Source: Alitta virens (Eukaryota; Annelida; Polychaeta; Phyllodocida; Nereididae). Taken from it: a stretch of 64,000 nt of DNA. The stretch covers positions 3,235,501-3,299,500 of the forward strand of contig OW028583.1 of assembly GCA_932294295.1 (NCBI GenBank), in the 5' to 3' direction. This document shows, in pieces, positions 11,730 to 22,832 of the stretch (position 1 is its first letter; each line of letters opens with the position of its first letter). The notes under the pieces are model-generated. The model saw only the letters and a program-made list of their open reading frames with translations. It searched no databases and was not told where the DNA came from. A program made the position numbers and the translations under genes.

Positions 11730-14700
11730 ATAGGTTGGGAGAGCTAGGTTGGGAGAGCCAGGTTGAGAGAGCTTAGTTGGGAGAGCTAGGTTGAGAGAGC
11801 TTAGTTGGGAGAGTTGGGTTGGAAGAGCTAGGTGGAAAGAGCCAGCTTGAGAGAGCTTAGTTGGGAGAGCTAGGTTGAGAGAGCTAGGTTTGGAGAGTTG
11901 GGTTGGTAGAGCTAGGTCGAGAGAGCTAGGTTGGGAGAGTTAGGTTGAGAGAGCTTAGTTGGGAGAGCTAGGTTGGGGGAGCTAGGTTGAGAGAGCTTAG
12001 TTGGGAGAGCTAGGTTGAGAGAGCTAGGTTGGGAGAGTTAGGTTGAGAGAGCTTAGTTGGGAGAGCTAGGTTTGGGGAGCTAGGTTGGGGAGCAAGGTTG
12101 AGAGAGCTTAGTTGGGAGAGCTAGGTTGGGAGAGCTAAGTTTGGAGAGTTGGGTTGGAAGAGCTAGGTGGAAAGAGCTAGGTTGGGAGAGCTTAGTTGGG
12201 AGAGTTAGGTTGGGAGAGCTAAGTTTGGAGAGTTGGGTTGGAAGAGCTAGGTGGAAAGAGCCAGCTTGAGAGAGCTTAGTTGAGAGAGCTAGGTTGAGAG
12301 AGCTAGGTTGGGAGAGTTAGGTTGAGAGAGCTTAGTTGGGAGAGCTAGGTTTGGGGAGCTAGGTTGGGGAGCAAGGTTGAGAGAGCTTAGTTGGGAGAGC
12401 TAGGTTGGGAGAGCTAAGTTTGGAGAGTTGGGTTGGAAGAGCTAGGTGGAAAGAGCTAGGTTGGGAGAGCTTAGTTGGGAGAGTTAGGTTGGGAGAGCTA
12501 GGTTGGAAGAGTCAGGTTGGAAGAGCTAGGCTGGAAGAGCTAGGTTGGGAGAGCTTAGTTGGGAGAGCTAGGTTGGGAGAGCTAGGTTGGAAGAGTCAGG
12601 TTGGAAGAGCTAGGCTGGAAGAGCTAGGTTGGGAGAGCTTAGTTGGGAGAGCTAGGTTGGGGGAGCTAGGTTGAGAAAGCAAGGTTGAGAGAGCTAGGTT
12701 GAATGTTAGGTTGAGAGAACTAGGTTGGGAGAGCCAGGTTGGGAGAGCTTAGTTGGGAGAGCTAGGTTGGGGGAGCTAGGTTGAGAAAGCAAGGTTGAGA
12801 GAGCTAGGTTGAATGTTAGGTTGAGAGAACTAGGTTGGGAGAGCCAGGTTGAGAGAGCTTAGTTGGGAGAGCTAGGTTGGGAGAGCTAAGTTTGGAGAGT
12901 TGGGTTGGGAGAGCTAGGTGGAGAAAGCCAGGTTGTGAGAGCTTAGTTGGGGGAGCTAGGTTGGGAGAGCTAAGTTTGGAGAGTTGGGTTGGAAGAGCTA
13001 GGTGGAAAGAGCCAGCTTGAGAGAGCTTAGTTGAGAGAGCTAGGTTGAGAGAGCTAGGTTTGGAGAGTTGGGTTGGTAGAGCTAGGTCGAGAGAGCTAGG
13101 TTGGGAGAGTTAGGTTGAGAGAGCTTAGTTGGGAGAGCTAGGTTTGGGGAGCTAGGGTTTGGAGAGTTGGGTTGGGAGAGCTAGGTGGAGAGAGCCAGGT
13201 TGTGAGAGCTTAGTTGGGAGAGCTAGGTTGGGAGAGCTAAGTTTGGAGAGTTGGGTTGGAAGAGCTAGGTGGAAAGAGCCAGCTTGAGAGAGCTTAGTTG
13301 GGAGAGCTAGGTTGAGAGAGCTAGGTTTGGAGAGTTGGGTTGGTAGAGCTAGGTCGAGAGAGCTAGGTTGGGAGAGTTAGGTTGTGAGAGCTTAGTTGGG
13401 AGAGCTAGGTTGAGAGAGCTAGGGTTTGGAGAGTTGGGTTGGTAGAGCTAGGTGGAAAGAGCCAGCTTGAGAGAGCTTAGTTGAGAGAGCTAGGTCGAGA
13501 GAGCTAGGTTGGGAGAGTTAGGTTGAGAGAGCTTAGTTGGGAGAGCTAGGTGGAGAGAGCTAGGGTTTGGAGAGTTGGGTTGGTAGAGCTAGGTGGAAAG
13601 AGCCAGCTTGAGAGAGCTTAGTTGAGAGAGCTAGGTTGAGAGAGCTAGGTTTGGAGAGTTGGGTTGGTAGAGCTAGGTGGAAAGAGCCAGCTTGAGAGAG
13701 CTTAGTTGAGAGAGCTAGGTTGAGAGAGCTAGGTTTGGAGAGTTGGGTTGGTAGAGCTAGGTGGAAAGAGCCAGCTTGAGAGAGCTTAGTTGAGAGAGCT
13801 AGGTCGAGAGAGCTAGGTTGGGAGAGTTAGGTTGAGAGAGCTTAGTTGGGAGAGCTAGGTGGAGAGAGCTAGGGTTTGGAGAGTTGGGTTGGTAGAGCTA
13901 GGTGGAAAGAGCCAGCTTGAGAGAGCTTAGTTGAGAATGCTAGGTTGAGAGAGCTAGGTTTGGAGAGTTGGGTTGGTAGAGCTAGGTGGAAAGAGCCAGC
14001 TTGAGAGAGCTTAGTTGAGAGAGCTAGGTTGAGAGAGCTAGGTTTGGAGAGTTGGGTTGGTAGAGCTAGGTCGAGAGAGCTAGGTTGGGAGAGTTAGGTT
14101 GAGAGAGCTTAGTTGGGAGAGCTAGGTTTGGGGAGCTAGGTTGGGGAGCAAGGTTGAGAGAGCTTAGCTGGGAGAGCTAGGTTTGGAGAGTTAGGTTGGG
14201 AGAGCTAGGTTGAGAGACTTAGGTTTGGAGAGCCAGGTTGAGAGAGCTTAGTTGGGAGAACTAGGTTGGGGGAGCTAGGTTGGGAGAGCCAGGTTGAGAG
14301 AGCTTAGTTGGGAGAGCTAGGTTGGGGAAGCTAGGTTGAGAGAGCCAGGTTGGGAGAACTAGGTTTGGAGAGTTAGGTTGGGAGAGCTAGGTTGAGAGAG
14401 CTAGGTTTGGAGAGCCAGGTTGAGAGAGCTTAGTTAGGAGAACTAGGCTGGGGGAGCTAGGTTGGGAGAGCAAGGTTGAGAGAGCTTAGTTGGGAGAGCT
14501 AGGTTGGGGGAGCTAGGTTGAGAAAGCAAGGTTGAGAGAGCTAGGTTGAGTGTTAGGTTGAGAGAGTTCGGCTGGAAGAGCTAGGTTGCGAGAGCTAGTT
14601 TGGGAGAGCCAGGTTGAGAGAGCTAGGTTGGTAGAGCCAGGTTGAGAGAGCTTAGTTGGGAGAGCTAGGTTGGGGGAGCTTGGTTTGGGGAGCTAGGTTG

Positions 14701-16060
14701 CAAGAGCCAGTTTGAGAGAGCTAGGTTGAATGTTAGGTTGAGAGAACTAGGTTGGGAGAGCCAGGTTGAGAGAGCTTAGTTGGGAGAGCTAGGTTGGGGG
14801 AGCTTGGTTTGGGGAGCTAGGTTGCAAGAGCCAGTTTGAGAGAGCTAGGTTGAATGTTAGGTTGAGAGAACTAGGTTGGGAGAGCCAGGTTGAGAGAGCT
14901 TAGTTGGGAGAGCTAGGTTGGGGGAGCTTGGTTTGGGGAGCTAGGTTGCAAGAGCCAGTTTGAGAGAGCTAGGTTGAATGTTAGGTTGAGAGAACTAGGT
15001 TGGGAGAGCCAGGTTGAGAGAGCTTAGTTGGGAGAGCTAGGTTGGGGGAGCTTGGTTTGGGGAGCTAGGTTGCAAGAGCCAGTTTGAGAGAGCTAGGTTG
15101 AGTGTTAGGTTGAGAGAACTAGGTTGGGAGAGCCAGGTTGAGAGAGCTTAGTTGGGAGAGCTAGGTTGGGGGAGCTTGGTTTGGGGAGCTAGGTTGCAAG
15201 AGCCAGTTTGAGAGAGCTAGGTTGAGTGTTAGGTTGAGAGAACTAGGTTGGGAGAGCTAGGTTGGGAGAGCTAGGTTGAGAGAACTAGGTTGGGAGAGCA
15301 AGGTTGAGAGAGCTTAGTTGGGAGAGCTAGGTTGGGGGAGCTAGGTTGAGAAAGCAAGGTTGAGAGAGCTAGGTTGAATGTTAGGTTGAGAGAACTAGGT
15401 TGGGAGAGCCAGGTTGAGAGAGCTTAGTTGGGAGAGCTAGGTTGGGGGAGCTAGGTTGAGAAAGCAAGGTTGAGAGAGCTAGGTTGAATGTTAGGTTGAG
15501 AGAACTAGGTTGGGAGAGCCAGGTTGAGAGAGCTTAGTTGGGAGAGCTAGGTTGGGGGAGCTAGGTTGAGAAAGCAAGGTTGAGAGAGCTAGGTTGAATG
15601 TTAGGTTGAGAGAACTAGGTTGGGAGAGCCAGGTTGAGAGAGCTTAGTCGGGAGAGCTAGGTTGGAAGAGTCAGGTTGGAAGAGCTAGGCTGGAAGAGCT
15701 AGGTTGGGAGAGCTTGGTTTGGGGAGCTAGGTTGGGGGAGCTAGGTTGAGAAAGCAAGGTTGAGAGAGCTAGGTTGAATGTTAGGTTGAGAGAACTAGGT
15801 TGGGAGAGCCAGGTTGAGAGAGCTTAGTCGGGAGAGCTAGGTTGGAAGAGTCAGGTTGGAAGAGCTAGGCTGGAAGAGCTAGGTTGGGAGAGCTTAGTTG
15901 GGAGAGTTAGGTTGGGAGAGCTAGGTTGGAAGAGTCAGGTTGGAAGAGCTAGGCTGGAAGAGCTAGGTTGGGAGAGCTAGGCTGGAAGAGCCAGATTTGG
16001 AGAGCTAGGTTGGGAGAGCTTCAGGCTAGGTTGAGAGAGCTAGGTTAGGAGAAGAGCCAG
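11730..16060. repeat. 4.3-kb minisatellite, 14-bp unit (GAGAGCTAGGTTGG)
   Basis: Hundreds of copies of a 14-bp unit GAGAGCTAGGTTGG with variants (CTTAG, TTAGG, CCAGG, AAGCAAGG). Several higher-order blocks are visible, for example near-identical blocks of about 125 bp repeated through 14630-15240. The plus strand is strongly G-rich and C-poor. Long open frames occur because three units (42 bp) keep frame, but they carry no protein signature. The same unit reappears right of the Polinton at 36304-36585. Confidence 0.97.
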
Positions 16061-16700
16061 ATTAACCATTAGGCTGATTAGGCTAAAGCCCAGGGCAACA
16101 CACATCAAGGGGGCCCCATCTTGCCACATAAATAGGTATATAAATAACAAATAAGTAAACTAACAAAATAAAAAGCCATGAAAATTGCATGAGTTGAGAG
16201 AAGAGGGCCACAGGGAATCTGGGGGCCACTATTTTATAAGTGATCATGATAATGTGATAATGTCGTTGCACAAAGATACACCAATTTTTTTCAGGAAGTA
16301 GTTTGTCACACTTCCTATTATTGGTTCGACTTTGAGGTTGAAACATACCTTTGCAGCAGCTTTTTGAGCTTAGTCTCTCAATGCAGTGAAATCAGGCAGA
16401 CAACACCTAGCTCATGTGAAACTGAATTACATATTTAATGGCCAAAAAAGTGCACATTTAAATGATTATGTGTTTCTGTAATAGTTGCCATAATTTTGCC
16501 CTGAGCACAATGTAAAATTATTGAACAGAATTGGTGGTGACATCTATCACCAGATTAATATAAACCTTGGTAAATGTAAGAAATTAATCTAATATATCAT
16601 AAATATGTTCTTTTAGATCCGGTTTAGCGTAGCCAGCTATGACAGCTTAGAGCAGTCTGCATAGAGCACTAGTATGGCCACTGGGGTTTGAGGTCTTCAC
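16060..16700. other. non-coding, no recognised gene
   Basis: Contains the second copy (16557-16622) of the segment at 11333-11400. Nothing else supported. Confidence 0.45.
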
Positions 16701-16705
16701 CCACA

Positions 16706-16906
16706 GTGGCACCACCCTTGCCACGAGGAGGCCCCAGACTTTCAAGGGCAATCATGGTTTGGAGCTGTTAGTTATATTATGAAATAAACTAAATATCTCA
16801 ATAAAGGATATTGCCCAATATTATGTATTTATTTATGTGTTGTATTTTTTCATGTCCTTGTAGATCACCATAGTTTTGGGGCCTCCTCGTGGCAAGGGTG
16901 GTAGCA
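16706..16906. mobile_element. possible MITE with ~30-bp inverted ends
   Basis: CACCCTTGCCACGAGGAGGC near 16709 is matched in reverse complement by GCCTCCTCGTGGCAAGGGTG near 16880, each part of a repeat of about 28-30 bp. This gives a 200-bp element with no coding capacity. Target duplications are not obvious. Confidence 0.45.
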
Positions 16907-17023
16907 CTCAAATGACAGGGTCAGCGCAATCTTGTCTGGTATTTTTCTCTCCTTCATTCAAATGCACCCATGCACTAAATTTGTATACATGTGAACATTC
17001 TTATCTTTTGTCTATATTTGAAT

Positions 17024-17029
17024 CTTATT
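17024..17029. repeat. target-site duplication, left copy (CTTATT)
   Basis: CTTATT immediately precedes the left terminal inverted repeat. The identical hexamer at 36067-36072 immediately follows the right one. Six bp is the characteristic Polinton duplication length. Confidence 0.92.
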
Positions 17030-17700
17030 ACTACTATGTGCTACTGCATAGGCCCCTTCTATTTATGACTCAGGCCACGCCCCCTTTTGGCTTAGGCCAC
17101 GCCCCTTTTGCATACTAATGAGCTAGGCCACGCCCCTTTTGCATACTAATGAGGTAGACCGACCCCCCCTATGAATACTAATGAGCTAGGCCACGCCCCT
17201 TTTGCATACTAATGAGGTAGACCGACCCCCCCTATGAATACTAATGAGCTAGGCCACGCCCCTTTTGCATACTAATGAGGTACGCCCACCCCCCTATGAA
17301 TACTAATGAGGTACGCCCACCCCCCTATGAATACTAATGAGGTACGCCCACCCCCCCTATGAATACTAATGAGACAGGCCCACCCCCCTCTATGCATACT
17401 AATGAGGCAGGCCCACCCCCCTCTATGCATACTAATGAGGCTGGCCCACCCCCTCTATGAATACTAATGAGGTACGCCCACCCCCCCTATGAATACTAAT
17501 GAGACAGGCCCACACCCTCTATGCTCCTATGAATACTAATGAGACAGGCCTATCACAAATTTAATCCAATGTGTAAATAAACAAATTAATTCTTTAAGCC
17601 AGTCTGTGTAAAATAAACAAATTAAGTTTTTAATCCATTGTGTAAATAACATCATTAATTCTTTAATCCGTTGTGTAAAAATTCCATTAAGTCTTTAACC
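17030..17700. repeat. left terminal inverted repeat with subterminal tandem array
   Basis: The outer 80 bp matches the right end closely. Then come 14 units of about 31-33 bp, each built from a C-rich stretch (for example CGCCCACCCCCC) plus the core CATACTAATGAG or GAATACTAATGAG. The inner part (17565-17700) has diverged units containing TAATCC and GTGTAAATAA that match the inner right repeat. The plus strand is C-rich here and G-rich in the right repeat, as expected for inverted copies. Likely roles are integrase recognition and protein-primed replication ends (inference). Confidence 0.93.
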
Positions 17701-17800
17701 CATGTGTAAATAATCCATTAATCCTTTAAACTATAACTAACTACTTAGCCCCTAAGCCTTGATCACGGGGGTCAACATAATTTAGGATTATAAATTTCAA

Positions 17801-17850
17801 CCAATCAGTACCCAACAAGGGCTGAACAGCATAATCTCTCTGACTATAAA
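17801..17850 (+). promoter_or_regulatory. PolB promoter: CCAAT box and TATA box
   Basis: CCAAT at 17801-17805 and TATAAA at 17845-17850 have the usual 40-bp spacing. Transcription would be expected to start about 30 bp after the TATA box, near 17875. That is downstream of the first ATG (17858) and upstream of the next in-frame ATG (17897). Confidence 0.6.
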
Positions 17851-17857
17851 GCCTGGG

Positions 17858-20800
17858 ATGAACTGGCCAAGTATCATAACTTCCACAGCTGAGAATATGA
17901 ATAAGCGACAAGTATCACAAGAACCTTCACAAGACAAGAGAGCAAAACCTCAACCATACCATATTAACCAAGTTCACCATAGAATTGCAGGACGTTATGG
18001 ATATGAAGAAAGATCATTCAGAGCCACCTTTGATCAAAGTTATCTTGGTCAAAGGTTGGTAGATGTTCATCAAGATCTAGAAGACATGTTCCAAGGAGTC
18101 ATTGACAAGGCTGCCGAACATCATGGACCTCAAGACAGAGCACGAGTTATTATCCAGCACAATGATCTTAAGCAGGACATCATAATCCACATGAGACCTC
18201 AGCATCTTATCACAGGACAAACCATCATGAACAGAATTGAAAAAGTTCTACAGTCCGATGAAAGTCTCAGCATAGACAACTCATTCCAAGTCGATTTTGG
18301 TATTCTTCAAAACGACCGAGGAGGAGGGAGAGGATCACAGCATCTTGTAAAGAGCATAGCTCTACCAAATGACTCAACAAGAACGACTAGGGCCATCATC
18401 ATCTGCACTGCTAAACTACACAACGATCCAAACTTCCAAGCACTTATAAGAACTGACAGAGCGGACAGACCCGGACCAAACTCTCAAATGGGGAGAGCTC
18501 TAGAACTGCTTGAAAATGTTCAACTACATTCAACGGAAGAAGTAAAGATACAAGACTTCTGCAAAATTGAAAATCATCTCAACATCCAAATTATTCTCAT
18601 AGATCAGCACAAAACTGTACTATATGGAGGAGTACCTAGAAGCTCCACAATATTCCTCTACCAGAATGAAGAGGGGGTTCATGCCGTCATCAACATAGAA
18701 GGGATGTTACATCCAAATGAAATCTGCAAGAAATGCTTTGTCAGTCATCAAAAAAGCCATAAACACGTCTGCAATAGCCACCACGCACCAGAGCAGATCT
18801 CTACAAGAGATACTAATGCAAAGTCCATCACAAATACAGATATTGAGGACAAGAACAACTCTATTTTACACAAGAAATCCATGGTCTACATCCCTGAATT
18901 ACCTAATGACGTTACATGTTCTGCAAGAGCCATTGTCGTATGTATGGCAAAGCTTCATCAAGACCCCTCCTACCATAAACTAAGAGATCACAAGACAGCA
19001 CATAGAACAGGTATTAACAGTCAACGAGGACGAGCTCTTTGCTTGTTAAAGGATGTCGGTTTACCGTCTGACAGGCAGATTGAGATCAGGGAATTTTACA
19101 AATTTGAAAAACATCTCAAGGTCCAGATAATTGTCTTCGACAAAGACACTGGTAACAATGTCACCTATGCAGGGGTTCTCCCTAGAGATGAGAAGATATT
19201 CCTTTACAAGGACGGTCAACATTTTCATGCCATCACCTCAATAGTAGGACTATTCAAAAGTAAGATCATCTGCACTGAATGTCTCAAATTCCATAGGAAA
19301 GGAGCAACACATTTCTGTCAAAAGAAATGTTACGTATGTCTCAGAAAGAACTGTACCTGGGAAGAGAAAGTTATCTGTAAAGATTGTAACAAGACATGCC
19401 GCAGTTCAGAATGCTACAATGATCACAAACAGGTATCTGTCTACAAAACAGGCCCCAAGAAAGGGGAAGAAAAGCCTTCCCCATGTCAGCAACACTTTCA
19501 ATGTCCGAACTGTAAGAAATTAATAGACACCCTCACCAGATCATCTCAAGATCATACTTGTCAAGAATGGCAATGTCAATGTTGTCAAGAATATGTTGTA
19601 GGACAACACCTTTGCTACATGAGATCAGCACCACCCAAGAGTAATAAGGGGAAATTCATATTCTTTGACTTTGAAGCTACACAAGACACCATGTACCAAT
19701 GCAAAGATGGATATACACCTCGAACAAGGAAAGAAGGATGTCAAACCTGCACCGATGAGTTCACTTGTTCAGCCTGCAGAAGATGTCAGAAATGCAATAC
19801 CTGGTACTGCGGTCTTCAGCAGCACATACCAAACTTTGTTGTAGCAGAAAGTATATGCAACAACTGTAGTACAGAGATGACACACTGTAAATCATGCAGT
19901 ATCAAATGCCTATCTCATGACAAGACACAGACATGCCAACAATGCTACAAGAAAGAGGTAATCTTCAAGGGGGATAACACTGTCAAAACTTTTGGTAAAT
20001 GGCTATTCAATGAGGGTCACAAAGAGACCATCTGTATAGCCCACAATGGAAGAGGATATGATTACATATTTCTCCTGGGATATCTACTGGAAAACAGTAT
20101 GCAGCCAACTTTAACCAAGAACGGAACAAAGATTATGTACATGCATGTCAAACAGCTCAACATGAAATTCATAGACTCCTTCAACTTCCTACCCATGGCA
20201 CTGAAGAAACTCCCCAAGACGCTAGGATTGTCATCATCTCTGAAGAAAGGAGACTTCCCCTATCTTTTCAACACAAGGGCCCACTTTCAACAACAGTATT
20301 TTGACAGACCTCCACCAATTGAGTTTTACAGTAAGGAAATAGATCAAGATTGGCACAACTGTAGACAAGGTCCCTATGACATGCACAAAGATATGGAGGA
20401 GTACTGCAGAACTGATGTCCTGATTTTAAGAGATGCATGCCTGAAGTTTCGCCAGCTGATCAAAGAAGTTACTAGTATAGAGGTTGAGGATGGTACTCAA
20501 GATGTTGATGCTTTCTCCCAAGTCACCATTGCTTCCACCTGCATGCAGATATTTAGACAGAACTTCCTCACTGAATACTACCAGACTATTCTACAAGACA
20601 AAATAGCTACACCTATGAAGAAGACAGGAGGACAGTTTTATAGTAACAACCAACCAGTACCATCCGGAGAAATCCAGGAAAAAACCTTTCTCAAGTCAGA
20701 TATTGCTCACATACCTCCACAAGGCTATACAGCACGAGACAATCACAGTTACAAGTCAATTCAATGGCTCGAATACCTCAGTCATTACAACAAGATCTTC

Positions 20801-22444
20801 ATTCAACATGCACGTAACATAGGAGAGCTTTCAATGGGGAACTACAGGATAGACGGGGCTGATACCAATGGGGTATTGTATGAGTTTTATGGATGTCGCT
20901 GGCACGGATGCCCCAAATGTTATCCAGACAGACAAGTTAGAGACAACCACAATAAACACACAATGGACGATCTATACAAAAGAACCGTAGAGAGAGAAGA
21001 ACTCCTGAAAAGCAATACGCATCAAGTCATAACGATATGGGAATGCCAGTTTGACGAGCAAATTAAACAAGACCCTGAGATGAGACAGTTTCTTTCCAGT
21101 CTGGATATACCAACACGTCTTCAAATTCGAGATTCTTTCTTTGGAGGAAGGGTAAATGCCATGAAACTTCACTATGAGGCTGTTGAGGATGAAAAGATAC
21201 ATTATTACGACTATACAAGCCTCTATCCCTATGTCAACAAGTACAAACGATTACCAGTAGGGCATCCAGAGATCATTACAACCCAGTTTGACTACACCAT
21301 GAAGTCATACTTTGGAATTGCCAAAATAAAGACTCTACCTCCAAGAGGTCTATATCATCCAGTCCTCCCTCATAGATCAGGAGGAAGACTAAAATTCCCA
21401 CTATGTCGTACATGTTCTGAAAAAGAAAGCAATGTACCATGTCAATGCAGTCCTGAAGGCAGAGCCATAACAGGGACATATTGTACTCCTGAAATATTAA
21501 AAGCTTTGGAGAAAGGATACACCATCCTCAAAATATACGAAGTCTACCATTGGAGAGAATCCTCGGACAGTCTTTTTAGGCAGTATGTTGACACATTCCT
21601 CCGAATCAAACAAGAGGCATCAGGTAACCCCTCATGGATACAAACTACTGCAGATCAAGAGAGGTACATACAGCAATACCAAGAAGCAGAAGGCATCACC
21701 CTCAGAAAGGACAACATCAAACATAACCCAGGACTCAGAACTGTTGCAAAGCTAGCTCTCAATAGTTTTTGGGGTAAATTTGGAGAGAAACCGAATCAGA
21801 CAAAGAGTCAGTACATTACAGACCCCGTCAAGTTCAAACAACTCGCAAATGATCCTACTGTTGAAATACTGATGATCAACATGATCAATGAAGACTGTTT
21901 ATTGGTTGAACTAAAGAGTAGAACAACCTTTGAACCCGACAACCTCAAAACAAATGATGTCATTGCAACATTTACTACTTGCTGGGCACGACTAAAACTT
22001 TATGAACTCATCGATTTCCTGGGAGAGAGGGTATTGTACATGGATACAGACTCTGTCATATTTACGGCTAGGCCCAATCAACCTATGCCCCTCCTAGGAG
22101 ACTTTCTAGGACAACTTACTGACGAGCTACCCCCGGGGCGATGGATCACTAAATTTATCTCTTCCGGTCCAAAATCATACAGCTACCAGATGAATGACGG
22201 GAAAGAAGAAATCAAATTTAAGGGCATCATAATGACGCCTACCAATAAAAAGTATGTTACTTTTGCCAACATCCGAGAAGTTGTCACGAAAGACATATCC
22301 ATTAGGCTCCCTCCATATACCATGTTTGTCAGGGATAAAGTTCATGGTCAAGTCTTCAACAGAACTACTTACAAAACGGTCAACCTAGTATACACTAAGA
22401 GAATTTTACTGGACACTTATGATACCTTGTCTTACGGTTATTAA
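17858..22444 (+). CDS. PolB: protein-primed family B DNA polymerase (Polinton PolB)
   Basis: 1528 residues from the first ATG; 1515 from the ATG at 17897, which the TATA position favours. It replicates the linear element from its protein-capped ends. Exonuclease motifs: Exo I DFE at 604-606, Exo II N730-x4-D735, Exo III Y849-x3-D853. Polymerase motifs: A DYTSLYP at 1118-1124, B K1298-x3-NSFWG, C YMDTDS at 1394-1399, then a KSY-type motif near 1438. A Cys-rich insert sits between Exo I and Exo II. Residues about 169-305 and 348-490 are two copies of the N-terminal module seen upstream of Polinton polymerases. Each starts LPND and ends in a C-x2-C...H...C cluster. All catalytic motifs are present, so the enzyme is probably functional. 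It heads the plus-strand block. Confidence 0.96.
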   Translation: MNWPSIITSTAENMNKRQVSQEPSQDKRAKPQPYHINQVHHRIAGRYGYEERSFRATFDQSYLGQRLVDVHQDLEDMFQGVIDKAAEHHGPQDRARVIIQHNDLKQDIIIHMRPQHLITGQTIMNRIEKVLQSDESLSIDNSFQVDFGILQNDRGGGRGSQHLVKSIALPNDSTRTTRAIIICTAKLHNDPNFQALIRTDRADRPGPNSQMGRALELLENVQLHSTEEVKIQDFCKIENHLNIQIILIDQHKTVLYGGVPRSSTIFLYQNEEGVHAVINIEGMLHPNEICKKCFVSHQKSHKHVCNSHHAPEQISTRDTNAKSITNTDIEDKNNSILHKKSMVYIPELPNDVTCSARAIVVCMAKLHQDPSYHKLRDHKTAHRTGINSQRGRALCLLKDVGLPSDRQIEIREFYKFEKHLKVQIIVFDKDTGNNVTYAGVLPRDEKIFLYKDGQHFHAITSIVGLFKSKIICTECLKFHRKGATHFCQKKCYVCLRKNCTWEEKVICKDCNKTCRSSECYNDHKQVSVYKTGPKKGEEKPSPCQQHFQCPNCKKLIDTLTRSSQDHTCQEWQCQCCQEYVVGQHLCYMRSAPPKSNKGKFIFFDFEATQDTMYQCKDGYTPRTRKEGCQTCTDEFTCSACRRCQKCNTWYCGLQQHIPNFVVAESICNNCSTEMTHCKSCSIKCLSHDKTQTCQQCYKKEVIFKGDNTVKTFGKWLFNEGHKETICIAHNGRGYDYIFLLGYLLENSMQPTLTKNGTKIMYMHVKQLNMKFIDSFNFLPMALKKLPKTLGLSSSLKKGDFPYLFNTRAHFQQQYFDRPPPIEFYSKEIDQDWHNCRQGPYDMHKDMEEYCRTDVLILRDACLKFRQLIKEVTSIEVEDGTQDVDAFSQVTIASTCMQIFRQNFLTEYYQTILQDKIATPMKKTGGQFYSNNQPVPSGEIQEKTFLKSDIAHIPPQGYTARDNHSYKSIQWLEYLSHYNKIFIQHARNIGELSMGNYRIDGADTNGVLYEFYGCRWHGCPKCYPDRQVRDNHNKHTMDDLYKRTVEREELLKSNTHQVITIWECQFDEQIKQDPEMRQFLSSLDIPTRLQIRDSFFGGRVNAMKLHYEAVEDEKIHYYDYTSLYPYVNKYKRLPVGHPEIITTQFDYTMKSYFGIAKIKTLPPRGLYHPVLPHRSGGRLKFPLCRTCSEKESNVPCQCSPEGRAITGTYCTPEILKALEKGYTILKIYEVYHWRESSDSLFRQYVDTFLRIKQEASGNPSWIQTTADQERYIQQYQEAEGITLRKDNIKHNPGLRTVAKLALNSFWGKFGEKPNQTKSQYITDPVKFKQLANDPTVEILMINMINEDCLLVELKSRTTFEPDNLKTNDVIATFTTCWARLKLYELIDFLGERVLYMDTDSVIFTARPNQPMPLLGDFLGQLTDELPPGRWITKFISSGPKSYSYQMNDGKEEIKFKGIIMTPTNKKYVTFANIREVVTKDISIRLPPYTMFVRDKVHGQVFNRTTYKTVNLVYTKRILLDTYDTLSYGY

Positions 22445-22548
22445 ATTTGCTGAGTATATATTATTTACTGTAAAGCATGTAAATATTTTGTAAAGACTAA
22501 AAAATTGTGTTCATGTAGTGTATTCATTGCGAGTGTGTGTGAGATGCT

Positions 22549-22557
22549 ATAAATAAA
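22549..22557 (+). promoter_or_regulatory. overlapping TATA box and AATAAA signal
   Basis: TATAAATAAA contains a TATA box (from 22549) for the block that starts at 22587 and an AATAAA (22552-22557) that could end the PolB transcript about 110 bp after its stop codon. This fused use is inferred from spacing only. Confidence 0.45.
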
Positions 22558-22586
22558 GAGGTGACAAGTACCAAGCACTCACTTTT

Positions 22587-22832
22587 ATGATGGAGACTGA
22601 AGGGAGCATTAATGAGAGCTGGCAGGTTTTGGGGTTTAGGGTACCAAAAAATGAAGTTGTCTTCTTCAGTCAGATAGTCATATTATATATAGTTATAATA
22701 ACATGTATAATAAACCTATCAATCAGTCATCCCCTGAGCGAGCTCTGGGTAGGATTGTTAAGTTCAAGTATAGGGTTTCTCCTCCCGAACCCCACAATAA
22801 AAGAACGTAGAATTCTACTGAACAATGGATGA
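22587..22832 (+). CDS. small two-helix membrane protein conserved in Polintons
   Basis: 81 residues. A short polar N-terminus with SWQVLGFRVPKNEVVFF leads into one hydrophobic helix (about residues 27-48), a turn, and a second short hydrophobic segment ending GFLLPNPTIK. From memory this layout, with its ESW...LGFRVPK and LPNP motifs, recurs in animal Polintons and adintoviruses, but its role is not established; a holin-like or virion membrane role is a guess. The stop overlaps the integrase start in ATGGATGA, so both are probably read from one transcript. Confidence 0.7.
   Translation: MMETEGSINESWQVLGFRVPKNEVVFFSQIVILYIVIITCIINLSISHPLSELWVGLLSSSIGFLLPNPTIKERRILLNNG

Noticed and set aside
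12405..12674. 89-codon open frame in the minisatellite
   Set aside because: Three 14-bp units keep frame, so long open frames are expected; there is no conserved protein signal and the start is arbitrary.
16876..17118. 80-codon frame across the left Polinton border
   Set aside because: It crosses the target duplication and inverted-repeat end and has no protein signature.
17100..17560. CRISPR-like regular repeats
   Set aside because: Units are contiguous and diverged without unique spacers, occur inverted at the other end of the element, and the genome is eukaryotic.
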